46,572 nt of DNA, from NCBI RefSeq assembly GCF_016741875.1, contig NZ_JAERRF010000046.1, forward strand, positions 1-46,572. The letters run 5' to 3'. The translations under genes and the position numbers were made by a program. Origin of the DNA: Streptomyces coffeae (lineage in GTDB: Bacteria; Actinomycetota; Actinomycetes; Streptomycetales; Streptomycetaceae). Each line of letters opens with the position of its first letter. Positions within the stretch are counted from its first letter, which is position 1. Positions 16,911 to 25,240 of this stretch are shown one piece after another. The notes below the pieces were generated by a model. The model had not been told where the DNA came from. It ran no database searches and worked only from the letters and a program-made list of their open reading frames with translations.

Positions 16911-17666
16911 CTACGCCTCCTTCTCCGGCTGCCACCCCATCCCGCGTGAGATCCCGCGTGCCGCGAGCCGCACCGCCGGCACCAGCACCGGTACCTGTGC
17001 GTCGGCCTGCGGCACGACGACCGACACGGCGGCGACCACCGACCTGCCCGGGCCGCGCACCGGGGCGGCCACCGACAGGGCGTCGTCGGTGACCTGGCGG
17101 CTGCTCACCGCGACCCCGGTGCGACGTACGTCGGCCAGCATGCGGCGCAGCCGGGCCGGATCGGTGACGGTATACGGCGTGAAGGAGACGAGCGGCCCGG
17201 CACAGTACTCCTCCTGGAACTCCGGGTCGCTGTGCGCGAGCAGCGCGAGCCCGACCCCGGTGGCGTGCAGCGGCCAGCGCGCCCCGACCCGGATGTGCAC
17301 ACCGACCGCCGAACGTCCCGACAGCCACTCGATGTAGACGATCTCGCCGCCGTCCCGCACCGCCAACTGCACGTTCTCGTGCGTCGCTTCGTACAGGTCC
17401 TCCAGATACGGCAGCGCAATCTGCCGCAGCGCCGGCCCGCGCGGGGCCAGCGCCGCCAGCTCCCACAGCCGCAGCCCGACGTGGTAGAGATCGGCCTCGT
17501 CCCGCTCCAGGGCGCCCCACTCGGTGAGGGCGCCCACGAGCCGGTGTGCGGTGGTCAGGGTCAGCCCGGCCCGCCGGCTGATGTCCGTCAGGCTCAGCGC
17601 CGGGTGCTCGAGGTCGAAGGCCGCGAGCACGGACAGCAGCCGGTCGGGCGCGGAACGGGTGGTCAT
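16911..17666 (-). CDS. IclR-family transcriptional regulator
   Basis: A 251-aa IclR regulator. The winged HTH is at about residues 8-55 (LLSVLAAFDLEHPALSLTDI, SRRAGLTLTTAHRLVGALTE). The effector domain has YEATHENVQLAVRDGGEIVY, RWPLHATGVGLALLAHSD and a C-terminal VVAAVSVVVPQADAQV segment. It most likely senses an aromatic acid and controls the Rieske oxygenase operon located just upstream on the same strand. The ATG at 17666 overlaps the TGA of the preceding hydrolase relic by 4 nt (ATGA), so it is translated from the operon mRNA. A 13-bp dyad, CGGGAGTCTCCCG (17670-17682), covers its ribosome site. Confidence 0.9.
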   Translation of the reverse strand: MTTRSAPDRLLSVLAAFDLEHPALSLTDISRRAGLTLTTAHRLVGALTEWGALERDEADLYHVGLRLWELAALAPRGPALRQIALPYLEDLYEATHENVQLAVRDGGEIVYIEWLSGRSAVGVHIRVGARWPLHATGVGLALLAHSDPEFQEEYCAGPLVSFTPYTVTDPARLRRMLADVRRTGVAVSSRQVTDDALSVAAPVRGPGRSVVAAVSVVVPQADAQVPVLVPAVRLAARGISRGMGWQPEKEA

Positions 17667-18240
17667 GGCCGGGAGTCTCCCGAGGTCGTACGGATGTCGG
17701 CCGGGTGGGCGAGGTCGTAAGGGCGGGGGTAGGGGCCGGGGTGGTAGTTCGGATAGCGGACCGCGGTGGCCGGATTCTCCTTCTGCGCACGGGAGTTGAG
17801 AGCCTCCGGTGAGGCGTCCCACCGGCCCGTGTCCAGCCGGCGCTCCAGGGTGTGCGGGGCGCCGGTCATCTCGCCCGAGGTGAAGGTGCGGTGGCCCGGG
17901 GCGTCGACGTAGGCCTGGCTCAGCAGCGCGCCGGAGCCCGCCGCGGTGGCGGCCCGCCGGTAGGCGATCTCGGCCTGGACGGGATCAGCACGTCGCCGGT
18001 CGTGTGGATGTTCAGCTGGGGGTCGGTGAACCGGCCGGTGAAGGCACTGGTGTGCCGCGTCCATCGTACGCCCGTGGCGTCGGCGGAGATCCTCGGTGCG
18101 CGGTTCAGGGCCGCGAGGTCGGTGTGCAAGGGCAGTCCCGCCTCCTTCAGGACAGCGTGCTGTTCCAGTTGGCAGCGCCGCCCAGAACCAGACCACACAT
18201 CGACAGCGAGCCGTCGAAGCGGTCCGCGGCCGACCTCAGG
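17663..18240 (-). pseudogene. Alpha/beta hydrolase, N-terminally truncated and frameshifted
   Basis: The C-terminal part of an alpha/beta hydrolase can be followed through three frames. The first piece after the reductase stop is ADRFDGSLSMCGLVLGGAAN (typical RFDGxLxMCG loop), ending WNSTLS and a stop. The second is AVLKEAGLPLHTDLAAL and TGRFTDPQLNIHTTGDVLIP. The third is QAEIAYRRAATAAGSGALLS, DAPGHRTFTSGEMTG (His region) and YHPGPYPRPYDLAHP, ending at 17663. Adding one C in the run at about 17981 joins pieces two and three (DVLIPVQAEIAYRR). The N-terminal half including the nucleophile is missing and the fragment begins at the reductase stop, so this is a genuine deletion relic inside the Rieske operon. 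Confidence 0.65.
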
Positions 18241-18241
18241 A

Positions 18242-19177
18242 TCACACATCCAGCACCAGTCGCCGCCCCCGGCACCGGGACACGCAGATCATCATCGTCT
18301 CGCCGTTCTCCTGCTCCTCCTGCGTGAGCACGGAGTCCCGGTGCTCCGGGGTGCCGTCGAGGACGTCGGTCTCACAGGTCCCGCAGGTGCCCTCGGCGCA
18401 TGAGTAGAGCACCTCGACACCGGCCGCCCGCACCGTGTCCAGCACGGATACGTCCGGCGCCACGATGAGCGTCAGACCGCTCCGTGCCAGCTCGACCTCG
18501 AACTCTCCGTCCTCGCCTACGGGTTGCTCCTTCGCCTGGAACCGCTCGACGTGCAGCACCCCGGACGGGGCCCGCTCCTCGACGGCGTCGAGCAGTGGAC
18601 CGGGACCACAGCAGTAGACGAGCGTGCTTTTGGGTACGTCGCCCAGGACCGAGGCCAGGTCAAGCAGGCCGGTCTCGTCCTGCGGGGCGATCGTGACCCG
18701 GTCGCCGTACAGCCCCAACTCCTTTGTGAACGCCATGGATTGACGGCTGCGCCCGCCGTACAGCAGCGTCCACTCGGCGCCCACCGCCTCGGCCGCGGCC
18801 AGCATCGGCAGGATCGGGGTGATGCCGATGCCGCCCGCGATGAACCGGTAGCGGGGAGCGGGCTCCAGCCGGAAGTGATTGCGCGGACCGCGCACCCGGA
18901 CCTGGTCGCCCTGGCTCAACCGCTCGTGCACATGGACGGATCCGCCCCGTCCGTCGGGCTCCCGCAGTACGGCGATCCGCCACTGCGTCCGGTCCGCCGG
19001 ATCGCCGCACAGCGAGTACTGCCGTTCCAGGCCGGGCCCGAGCACGACGTCGATGTGGGCGCCCGGCTCCCACGCCGGGAGCTGATCGCCCAGCGGATGG
19101 CGCAGGGTGAGGGCGAGCACGCCGTCGGCGGCGAACTCCCTGCGGTCAACGACCAGTTCGGCTTCGTACGCGGTCAT
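18242..19177 (-). CDS. Rieske oxygenase reductase (vanillate demethylase reductase type)
   Basis: A 311-aa phthalate-dioxygenase-reductase-type electron carrier. Order of domains: flavin domain with ERQYSLCGDP and GSVHVHERLSQGDQVRVRGP, NAD domain with FIAGGIGITPILPMLAAAE and VYCCGPGPLLDAV, then a C-terminal plant-type 2Fe-2S ferredoxin domain with ligands in YSCAEGTCGTCETDVLDG and the final ICVSRC. It passes electrons from NAD(P)H to the Rieske oxygenase encoded two genes upstream. The ATG at 19177 overlaps the TGA of the 61-aa gene (ATGA), so translation is coupled. The nucleotide after its own stop belongs to the hydrolase relic. Confidence 0.92.
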   Translation of the reverse strand: MTAYEAELVVDRREFAADGVLALTLRHPLGDQLPAWEPGAHIDVVLGPGLERQYSLCGDPADRTQWRIAVLREPDGRGGSVHVHERLSQGDQVRVRGPRNHFRLEPAPRYRFIAGGIGITPILPMLAAAEAVGAEWTLLYGGRSRQSMAFTKELGLYGDRVTIAPQDETGLLDLASVLGDVPKSTLVYCCGPGPLLDAVEERAPSGVLHVERFQAKEQPVGEDGEFEVELARSGLTLIVAPDVSVLDTVRAAGVEVLYSCAEGTCGTCETDVLDGTPEHRDSVLTQEEQENGETMMICVSRCRGRRLVLDV

Positions 19178-19359
19178 GAGCTGTTTCCTTGCGGCTCGTT
19201 CCCCTGTAGCTGGTGTCCCTGGGGGTGGGCGAGCATCCACTCCCACATCTCCACCGGGTCTTTCGCGGTGTGCTCGCGGCCGCAGTGACAGGTGCCGTGC
19301 AGGACGTCGGTGCCCGGCAGCCAGTCGATGCGGTAGATCTCACCGGTCGGTGAACTCAC
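19174..19359 (-). CDS. Small CHCG protein of the Rieske operon (61 aa)
   Basis: A 61-residue protein starting at GTG 19359, which overlaps the oxygenase stop codon (GTGA), and ending in TGA overlapping the reductase start (ATGA). It reads YRIDWLPGTDVLHGTCHCG then DPVEMWEWMLAHPQGH, with a CxC pair preceded by a beta-like segment and followed by an amphipathic helix. The two perfect 4-nt overlaps and its place between oxygenase and reductase argue that it is a real, co-translated gene. CHCG plus two nearby histidines could bind a metal. Function unknown; an accessory or assembly factor for the oxygenase is a guess from context. Confidence 0.75.
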   Translation of the reverse strand: MSSPTGEIYRIDWLPGTDVLHGTCHCGREHTAKDPVEMWEWMLAHPQGHQLQGNEPQGNSS

Positions 19360-20426
19360 TGGACCTTCTCCGTCGGCTTCGCGCCCTCCTCGACCAGCCG
19401 GGCGAGGATGCGGCGGGCGGCCAGGCCGCCCATGTCGATGTTGATGCTCAGCTCCTGGTAGCCGGTCCGCTCGGTGCCGAGCGTCTTCTGCATCAGGTTC
19501 AGGGCGGTGACATCCTGCATGACGACGGTGTGGTTGTTGCCGCGCAGGAACTCGGTGACCTTGTCGTCGTCCGTGGCCCAGTCCCGCGAGACCGCCCAGA
19601 AGTCGTACACCTTGCCGTCGCCGGACGGCGTGATGGCGTACGTGATCTCGGTGTGGAAGCCGTTCGGGTCGCTGCCGTCCGGCTCGGGCACCACGCCGAT
19701 CGGAGCGACGCGGCTGTGCAGCAGGTACAGGCACGGGGCGTGGTACTCGATGTCCTGCCAGCGGGTGATGCGGCCCTCGATGCCGGTCGATGTGGCGTAG
19801 AACGGCGGGCACTCGGCATCGTCCATGTGCCGGCTGACTCGCACGATGCCGGCGCCCTCGTCGACCTCGGTGGTGATCGGCCTCTCGGCGACCTCGGGGG
19901 TGCCGATGTAACCGCCGTGGAGGTAGGTCTCGTGGGAGAGGTCCAGGAGGTTGTCGACGAGCAGGCCATAGTCGCAGTCGATGGGCTCCATGCCGCGCAC
20001 GGTGACCCAGCCGGGGGAGTCGAGGTGCCTGGCCCGCGGGATGCTCCGGGGATCGGCGAGCGCCGGGTCACCGATCCACACCCAGATCAGTGAGTCCTGC
20101 TCGACCACTGGGTACGAGGCCACACGGGCTGTCCGCGGAATGCGTTTCTGCCCCGGCACGTACACGCACTCACCGGTCGTGTCGTACGTGAACCCGTGGT
20201 ACCCGCACACGACCCGGTCGCCGTCGAGGCGGGTCGGGGCCTCGGACAGCGGGTAGCGGCGGTGCACACAGCGGTCGTGCAGGACGACCGGTGTCCCGTC
20301 TTCCTCCGTGCGGTAGAGGACGAGGGTTTCACCGAGGATCGTCCGGCCGAGCAACTCGCGCCCGACCTCATGGCTGTAGGCGGCGACGTACCACTGGTTC
20401 CTGGCGAAGGCAGTGATGTGAGGCAT
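19356..20426 (-). CDS. Rieske non-haem iron oxygenase (VanA-like)
   Basis: A 356-aa oxygenase alpha subunit of the vanillate O-demethylase type. The N-terminal Rieske centre uses Cys53/His55 (DRCVHRRYPLSEAP) and Cys74/His77 (VVCGYHGFTYDTTG). The catalytic mononuclear iron site is in DYGLLVDNLLDLSHETYLHG, with His165 and His170; the third ligand should be an Asp near ALNLMQ. It starts ARNQWYVAAYSHEVG, typical of the family. It probably O-demethylates or hydroxylates a small aromatic acid; the exact substrate is not evident. It is first in a minus-strand operon: oxygenase, 61-aa protein, reductase, hydrolase relic, IclR. The ATG at 20426 follows GGGACGGGAA. Confidence 0.92.
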   Translation of the reverse strand: MPHITAFARNQWYVAAYSHEVGRELLGRTILGETLVLYRTEEDGTPVVLHDRCVHRRYPLSEAPTRLDGDRVVCGYHGFTYDTTGECVYVPGQKRIPRTARVASYPVVEQDSLIWVWIGDPALADPRSIPRARHLDSPGWVTVRGMEPIDCDYGLLVDNLLDLSHETYLHGGYIGTPEVAERPITTEVDEGAGIVRVSRHMDDAECPPFYATSTGIEGRITRWQDIEYHAPCLYLLHSRVAPIGVVPEPDGSDPNGFHTEITYAITPSGDGKVYDFWAVSRDWATDDDKVTEFLRGNNHTVVMQDVTALNLMQKTLGTERTGYQELSINIDMGGLAARRILARLVEEGAKPTEKVQ

Positions 20427-20994
20427 GGCGTTCCCGTCCCTGAGAGCGGGGCGTCGGCGCCCCACGTTCCATGGTTGGAAGTAGGTTCGCGACGGCTGCG
20501 GCCGCCGTGCAAGGCAGCTTCTGCCAGACGGAAGGGCTTCTGCGAGAGTGCTGGTCAGGGCCTTGGATTGGGTCTTGCTGGTCACTGACAGGGGTGGCGC
20601 AGTGGCGCCGGCTGGGCGTTCGCGCCCGAGTGTCCGCTGATGGTTTTGGCCCACACGTCCGACAGCGGAGTTGCCGCGCTTTCTCGCCGGTTCTTGGGCG
20701 GGACACCGGCAGAACGTGTCGCAGATCAAGGCCAGGCAGTAGTGCCGCGCAAGCGTGGCGGGTCGAGTTCGGGGCCGGCCACTTCCGACGCGGCAGCGAT
20801 CAGGGTATGGCGTCTGGCGTCCCCCACGATCCCCGTCTTCCGGGCACTCACTCGACAACCAGCACCCTCAGGGCTCGCCCGGGACCCGAGGCGTGGCGTT
20901 CTGCGCTACCTCGAAGATGCCACCGTCCACTGTCTGGACGTCGCGGGGTCCGTGATTCCCGCCCGGCGGTCCCGTCCTCTGTCCGCGGTACAGC
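20427..20994. other. Intergenic, upstream of the Rieske operon
   Basis: About 570 nt with no convincing gene. A plus-strand frame running on to about 21070 contains VQLSPDGRTVATVERR, a possible WD40-repeat scrap at about 20990-21045, but no complete blade. The 20440-20520 part should hold the promoter of the Rieske operon; no clear -35/-10 pair was identified. Confidence 0.35.
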
Positions 20995-21258
20995 TCAGCC
21001 CCGACGGCCGTACGGTGGCCACCGTCGAGCGCCGGGGTGCCGGCTCAAGCGCCTCCTACCGCTTCGAACCTCGTACGCCGGCGTGGCCCCCATGCTGTGC
21101 CCGAACAGGGCGAAGGGCCGGTCGGTCCATGGCGTCAGCGCCTCGCCGATCCGGTCTGCGAGGTCAGCCAGGTCGGTGGCACACCCCTCTGCACGACGGT
21201 CCTGCCGGCTCGGGTACTGCACGGCCAGTGCCTCCACCCGGGGTGGGAATTCTTTTGA
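20995..21258 (-). pseudogene. Type II thioesterase relic
   Basis: The minus-strand frame reads VEALAVQYPSRQDRRAEGCA, then LADRIGEALTPWTDRPFALF and GHSMGATPAYEV, the nucleophile-elbow half of a GrsT/RedJ-like editing thioesterase of PKS/NRPS clusters. The sequence before it is lost at about 21258, and after AYEV it turns into unrelated residues. Both ends are missing, so it is a relic. Its place beside a polyketide cluster suggests the cluster once extended further left, or that another cluster was lost here. Confidence 0.7.
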
Positions 21259-21260
21259 AA

Positions 21261-21692
21261 AGGGATGATGAAAACTCGCGGAGCCACCGACGTGCGAAAG
21301 CAGATCAGTCGGATCTCCGGTTCTGTGACGGGGTGAACCGCCGTATCCAGAGTTCGCTCGTGGGTGGCTTTATGCGTTTTCTCCCGCCTGGATCAAGCTG
21401 TTCGTTATTGTCGTACAGCTTTTCCTCCCGCGGAAACAGTGAAATGCGTACCTCGGTCGGCTTCATTGCACGTACCGGGTCCGCGACGGTCGCATGACCG
21501 AAAATGACTTGGCGCAACGGGGCTGGGGGCGGCAACCCCTATTTCGCCCCCTATCTTGGCAGTGGCGGGAGGTAGGGGTTTCCTCCGTCATTTCTCCTCC
21601 TTACGCTGCTGCGGCGAGTGCACATTCATGCTCTTCGGCGAACCGGCTGGAGAGAGGTGTTTCCTACGTCCGCGACACGCGAGGGAAGTTAC
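21261..21692. promoter_or_regulatory. Leader region of the ccr operon
   Basis: About 430 nt before ccr without a gene. It is AT-richer than the neighbouring coding DNA and holds the CCCCTA/TAGGGG elements listed separately. The ribosome binding site GAGGGAAG is at 21681-21688. Confidence 0.5.
21534..21580 (+). promoter_or_regulatory. CCCCTA/TAGGGG inverted motif upstream of ccr
   Basis: AACCCCTA (21534-21541) and TAGGGGTT (21573-21580) form perfect 8-bp inverted arms; a third copy CCCCCTA lies between them at 21547-21553. The same core is repeated at 33769-33798 in the cyclase/dehydrogenase promoter of the PKS cluster. Likely an activator site; the binder is inferred to be the LAL regulator. 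Confidence 0.5.
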
Positions 21693-23036
21693 GTGAAGGA
21701 CATCATCAACGCCATCCTGTCCGGCGGTGCAACTTCCCAGGACTTCACTGCTCTTCGGCTTCCGGAAAGCTGCCGGGCTGTAGTGCTGCACAAGAACGAA
21801 GCAGACATGTTCGAAGGCATGGCCACGGTGGACAAGGACCCGCGCAAGTCGCTCCATGTGGACGAGGTGCCGGTGCCCGAACTCGGCCCGGGCGAGGCCC
21901 TGGTGGCCGTGATGGCCTCCTCGGTCAACTACAACACCGTCTGGTCGTCGATCTTCGAGCCGCTCTCCACGTTCACGTTCCTCGAGCGCTACGGCCGCAC
22001 GACCGAGCTGGCCAAGCGCCACAACCTGCCCTACCACATCATCGGCTCCGACCTGGCCGGCGTGGTCCTGCGCACCGGCCCCGGCGTCAACTCCTGGAAG
22101 CCCGGCGACGAGGTCGTCGCGCACTGCCTCTCGGTCGAGCTGGAGTCCTCCGACGGCCACAACGACACGATGCTCGACCCCGAGCAGCGCATCTGGGGCT
22201 TCGAGACCAACTTCGGCGGCCTCGCCGAGATCGCCCTGGTGAAGTCCAACCAGCTCATGCCCAAGCCCGACCACCTGAGCTGGGAGGAGGCCGCGGCCCC
22301 CGGCCTGGTCAACTCCACCGCCTACCGCCAACTGGTCTCCCGCAACGGCGCCGGCATGAAGCAGGGGGACAACGTCCTGATCTGGGGCGCCAGCGGCGGC
22401 CTCGGCTCGTACGCCACCCAGTTCGCGCTCGCCGGCGGGGCCAACCCGATCTGTGTCGTCTCCAGCGAGCGCAAAGCGGACATCTGCCGGTCCATGGGCG
22501 CCGAGGCGATCATCGACCGCACCGCCGAGGGCTACCGGTTCTGGAAGGACGAGCACGAGCAGGACCCGCGCGAGTGGAAGCGGTTCGGCAAGCGGATCCG
22601 TGAACTGACCGGCGGCGAGGACGTGGACATCGTCTTCGAGCACCCCGGCCGGGAGACCTTCGGCGCCTCCGTGTACGTCACCCGCAAGGGCGGCACGATC
22701 GTCACCTGCGCCTCGACCTCCGGCTACCGCCACGAGTACGACAACCGCTATCTGTGGATGTCCCTGAAGCGGATCATCGGGACGCACTTCGCCAACTACC
22801 GCGAGGCGTGGGAGGCCAACCGCCTGATCGCCAAGGGCAAGATCCACCCGACGTTGTCGAAGGTGTACTCCCTCGAGGAGACCGGCCAGGCCGCCCGCGA
22901 CGTGCAACGCAACGCCCACCAGGGCAAGGTCGGCGTGCTGTGCCTGGCTCCCGAGGAGGGCCTGGGCGTGCGCGACCACGCCAAGCGCGCCCAGCACATC
23001 GATGCCATCAACCGCTTCCGGGATGCCAGGAGCTGA
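21693..23036 (+). CDS. ccr: Crotonyl-CoA carboxylase/reductase
   Basis: A 447-aa medium-chain dehydrogenase/reductase that reductively carboxylates alpha,beta-unsaturated acyl-CoA with NADPH and CO2 to alkylmalonyl-CoA, classically crotonyl-CoA to ethylmalonyl-CoA. Recognisable segments: MASSVNYNTVWSSIFEPLST, YHIIGSDLAGVVLRTGPGVN, the nucleotide-binding NVLIWGASGGLGSYATQFAL, VFEHPGRETFGASVYVTRKG (with the CO2-site His and Glu) and MSLKRIIGTHFANYREAWEA. The GTG at 21693 follows GAGGGAAG and gives VKDIINAILSGG, the normal family N-terminus. A 3-hydroxyacyl-CoA dehydrogenase gene follows 81 nt later. Expected role: supply of an unusual extender unit to the PKS encoded 14 kb downstream. Confidence 0.95.
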   Translation: MKDIINAILSGGATSQDFTALRLPESCRAVVLHKNEADMFEGMATVDKDPRKSLHVDEVPVPELGPGEALVAVMASSVNYNTVWSSIFEPLSTFTFLERYGRTTELAKRHNLPYHIIGSDLAGVVLRTGPGVNSWKPGDEVVAHCLSVELESSDGHNDTMLDPEQRIWGFETNFGGLAEIALVKSNQLMPKPDHLSWEEAAAPGLVNSTAYRQLVSRNGAGMKQGDNVLIWGASGGLGSYATQFALAGGANPICVVSSERKADICRSMGAEAIIDRTAEGYRFWKDEHEQDPREWKRFGKRIRELTGGEDVDIVFEHPGRETFGASVYVTRKGGTIVTCASTSGYRHEYDNRYLWMSLKRIIGTHFANYREAWEANRLIAKGKIHPTLSKVYSLEETGQAARDVQRNAHQGKVGVLCLAPEEGLGVRDHAKRAQHIDAINRFRDARS

Positions 23037-23117
23037 ACCCGGCGCATGCATCGACCAACTCCCGCGGTCATCCCTGCGGGTGTCCACGAGCACACACTCA
23101 GGGGAAAGGGAAACGAC

Positions 23118-24878
23118 ATGGAGCAGGAGGCGTGCCCCCCGGTCGTCGGGGTGGCCGGTCTGGGCAGTGTGGGGGAACCCTTGCTGCGCATGCTGCACAG
23201 CAGCGGGTACGAGGTCATCGGGATCGACTCCGACCTCGATGTGCTGGCCCGGGTCAAGGAGAGGCTGGAGGCGGCTGGGTCGGCCGGGCATGAGGCCCGG
23301 CCCGCCGACGACATCACGCTGAGCAACGATGTCGCCCTGCTGGGCAGAGCGGACGTGGTCGTGGAGGCGGCACCCGAGAACCTCGCGGTCAAGAAGCGAC
23401 TGCTGCGGGAGATCGACGCCGTCTGCAAACCGAGCACAGTGGTGGTCACCACCACGTCGAGTCTGCCGCTCATCCACCTCGCGGTCGTCTCCGGCCGGTC
23501 GGCCCGGACACTTGGACTGCGCCTGCTGGCACCACCCCGGCCGGGTGGCTCCGTGGAAGTGGTCCGGACGGCGATGAGCAGTGCTGTCGCCGTGAGGGCA
23601 CTCGACGAACTGCTTACGGGTCTGGGCCTCGAGCAGACGACGTTCGGCGCGGCTCCCGCGACCGATGCCAACGAGCTCGTCTACGCGTTCCTCAACCGCG
23701 CCGTGACTCTGCTGGACCTCGGATACGCCGATCAGGACAGCATCGACACCGCCCTGCGGCTGGGCTGCGGCCTGCCCGCCGGGCCTTTCGAGATGTTGGA
23801 CCGCATCGGTTGGGAGACTGTCAGGTCCTCCCTGCAGGAGCTGCACGCACGCACGGGCAATGAGGCGTTCCGTCCAGCCGCCCTGCTGGAGAAGTCGGCG
23901 GGCGCCGCCTCCGGCGGCCGGGCCATCGGCAGGGGTTTCCACTCCTACGACGAGCTCGGTGCGCGCATCGTTCCCGCACCGCGCAACGGTGACGGTGACG
24001 ATGACGGGTTGAACGGCGTCCGGCACATCAAGCGGGTGGGCGTGCTGGGTTCGGGCATCATGGCCTGCGGCATCGCCGAAGTTGCCGTGACGGCCGGCCT
24101 CCCCACGATGCTCGTGGCACGGAGCCGGGCGAAGGCTGACCGCGCGCGGGAAGTCGTGGCGGAGTCGCTCGGCAGGGCGGTGCGGAAGGGCAGGACAAGT
24201 CCGGCCCAGAAGGACGCGGCGCTCGGCCTGCTGCAGAGCGAGCAGGACCTGGCGGCATTCGGTGACTGTGATCTGGTGATCGAGGCCGTCGCGGAGGAGA
24301 CCGGCCTCAAGCGGTCCGTTTTCACCAGGCTCGGGCAGATGTGCCCGCAGCGGGCGTTGCTGGCGACCACCACATCCAGTCTGTCCGTGGCGGACTGCGC
24401 GAGTTCCTCCGGCCGCGCCTCCCAGGTCCTGGGACTCCACTTCTTCAACCCCGCGCCGATGATGAAGCTGGTGGAGCTCGTGCGAACGCCGGCGACGAGC
24501 GAGCAGACCCTAGCGGCAGCCCGCGCATTGTGCGCGCGGCTGAACAAAACGGCCATCGTCTGCCACGACCGCGCCGGCTTCATCGTCAACTATCTGCTCT
24601 TCCCGTATCTCGCCGACGCGATCCGGCTGCTGGACCGCCCGCACGCCGATATAGAGGAGATCGACGCGGCGGTGGAGCGGGGACACGGTTTCCCGATGGG
24701 CCCGTTCCGGCTGCTTGATGCCATCGGCCTGGACGTCTCGCTCGCCATTATGAAGCGCTTGCACGAGGAGTTCGTGACGCCCGACTTCGCTGCACCGCCG
24801 CTGCTGCAGAATCTGGTGGCTGACGGTTGTCTGGGGCGCAAGTCCGGACAGGGGTTCCGGACCGTCGTTCCGCGCTGA
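23118..24878 (+). CDS. Tandem 3-hydroxyacyl-CoA dehydrogenase
   Basis: A 586-aa protein made of two 3-hydroxyacyl-CoA dehydrogenase units in series, about twice the length of a single-copy enzyme such as 3-hydroxybutyryl-CoA dehydrogenase. Unit 1: VVGVAGLGSVGEPLLRML dinucleotide fold, then NELVYAFLNRAVTLLDLGYA. Unit 2: VKRVGVLGSGIMACGIAEVA fold, TTTSSLSVADCA, the diagnostic GLHFFNPAPMMKLVELV with catalytic His, and FIVNYLLFPYLADAIRLLD. Unit 1 lacks an obvious HFFNPxxxM motif and reads LRLLAPPRPGGSVEVVR instead, so it may be non-catalytic. With ccr it would turn 3-ketoacyl-CoA into the substrate for reductive carboxylation. The ATG at 23118 follows GGGGAAAGGG. Confidence 0.9.
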   Translation: MEQEACPPVVGVAGLGSVGEPLLRMLHSSGYEVIGIDSDLDVLARVKERLEAAGSAGHEARPADDITLSNDVALLGRADVVVEAAPENLAVKKRLLREIDAVCKPSTVVVTTTSSLPLIHLAVVSGRSARTLGLRLLAPPRPGGSVEVVRTAMSSAVAVRALDELLTGLGLEQTTFGAAPATDANELVYAFLNRAVTLLDLGYADQDSIDTALRLGCGLPAGPFEMLDRIGWETVRSSLQELHARTGNEAFRPAALLEKSAGAASGGRAIGRGFHSYDELGARIVPAPRNGDGDDDGLNGVRHIKRVGVLGSGIMACGIAEVAVTAGLPTMLVARSRAKADRAREVVAESLGRAVRKGRTSPAQKDAALGLLQSEQDLAAFGDCDLVIEAVAEETGLKRSVFTRLGQMCPQRALLATTTSSLSVADCASSSGRASQVLGLHFFNPAPMMKLVELVRTPATSEQTLAAARALCARLNKTAIVCHDRAGFIVNYLLFPYLADAIRLLDRPHADIEEIDAAVERGHGFPMGPFRLLDAIGLDVSLAIMKRLHEEFVTPDFAAPPLLQNLVADGCLGRKSGQGFRTVVPR

Positions 24879-24895
24879 CCCGCGGCGGACGCCAT

Positions 24896-24959
24896 GACGC
24901 GGTGATCGGGTGGCGCCTCGGGCGAAGTGTCTGCCGAGGCGCCTGCCGGTCACCGCGTC
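24896..24959. terminator. Bidirectional terminator between convergent genes
   Basis: GACGCGGTGA (24896-24905) pairs with TCACCGCGTC (24950-24959), and inside it GGCGCCTCGG (24912-24921) pairs with CCGAGGCGCC (24934-24943), loop 12 nt. It lies 18 nt after the dehydrogenase stop, facing the convergent exporter gene. Confidence 0.8.
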
Positions 24960-25067
24960 GTGCGCGTTGCTGTGCATCAGGCTGCCCGTTACAGCATTTA
25001 AACGGGCCTGCGACGGGAGCAGGTACAAGATCCATCTGGCCGAGGTATGCGACGCCGGCGCCCGCAC

Positions 25068-25145
25068 CGGAGCCAGGCCCAACGGACTGACGCCTGGAAG
25101 CAGCGGTACGCCACCCGCGCCGGCGTCGCAGCGGCCTTCGGGTAA
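25068..25145 (+). pseudogene. IS1182-type transposase scrap
   Basis: About 25 residues, RTDAWKQRYATRAGVAAAFG followed by a stop, resemble the C-terminal conserved block of IS1182-family transposases (EWKxRYAxRAGVE). Nothing else of the element is present. Confidence 0.35.
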
Positions 25146-25240
25146 GGGCTCCGACGCCTAGTGACCGATCCGATGCCGCCGACCCGTTGCGCAGCCCATT
25201 GCGGGCCGGTTCCCGACGAGGGTGGCGGATACGGTTCGAG

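Noticed and set aside
17670..17682. CGGGAGTCTCCCG as an RNA hairpin hiding the IclR ribosome site
   Set aside because: The loop would be a single nucleotide, so it cannot fold as written; at most it is a short DNA dyad.
21588..24440. A 950-codon minus-strand frame over ccr and the dehydrogenase
   Set aside because: Low-complexity, motif-free shadow of two well recognised plus-strand enzymes.
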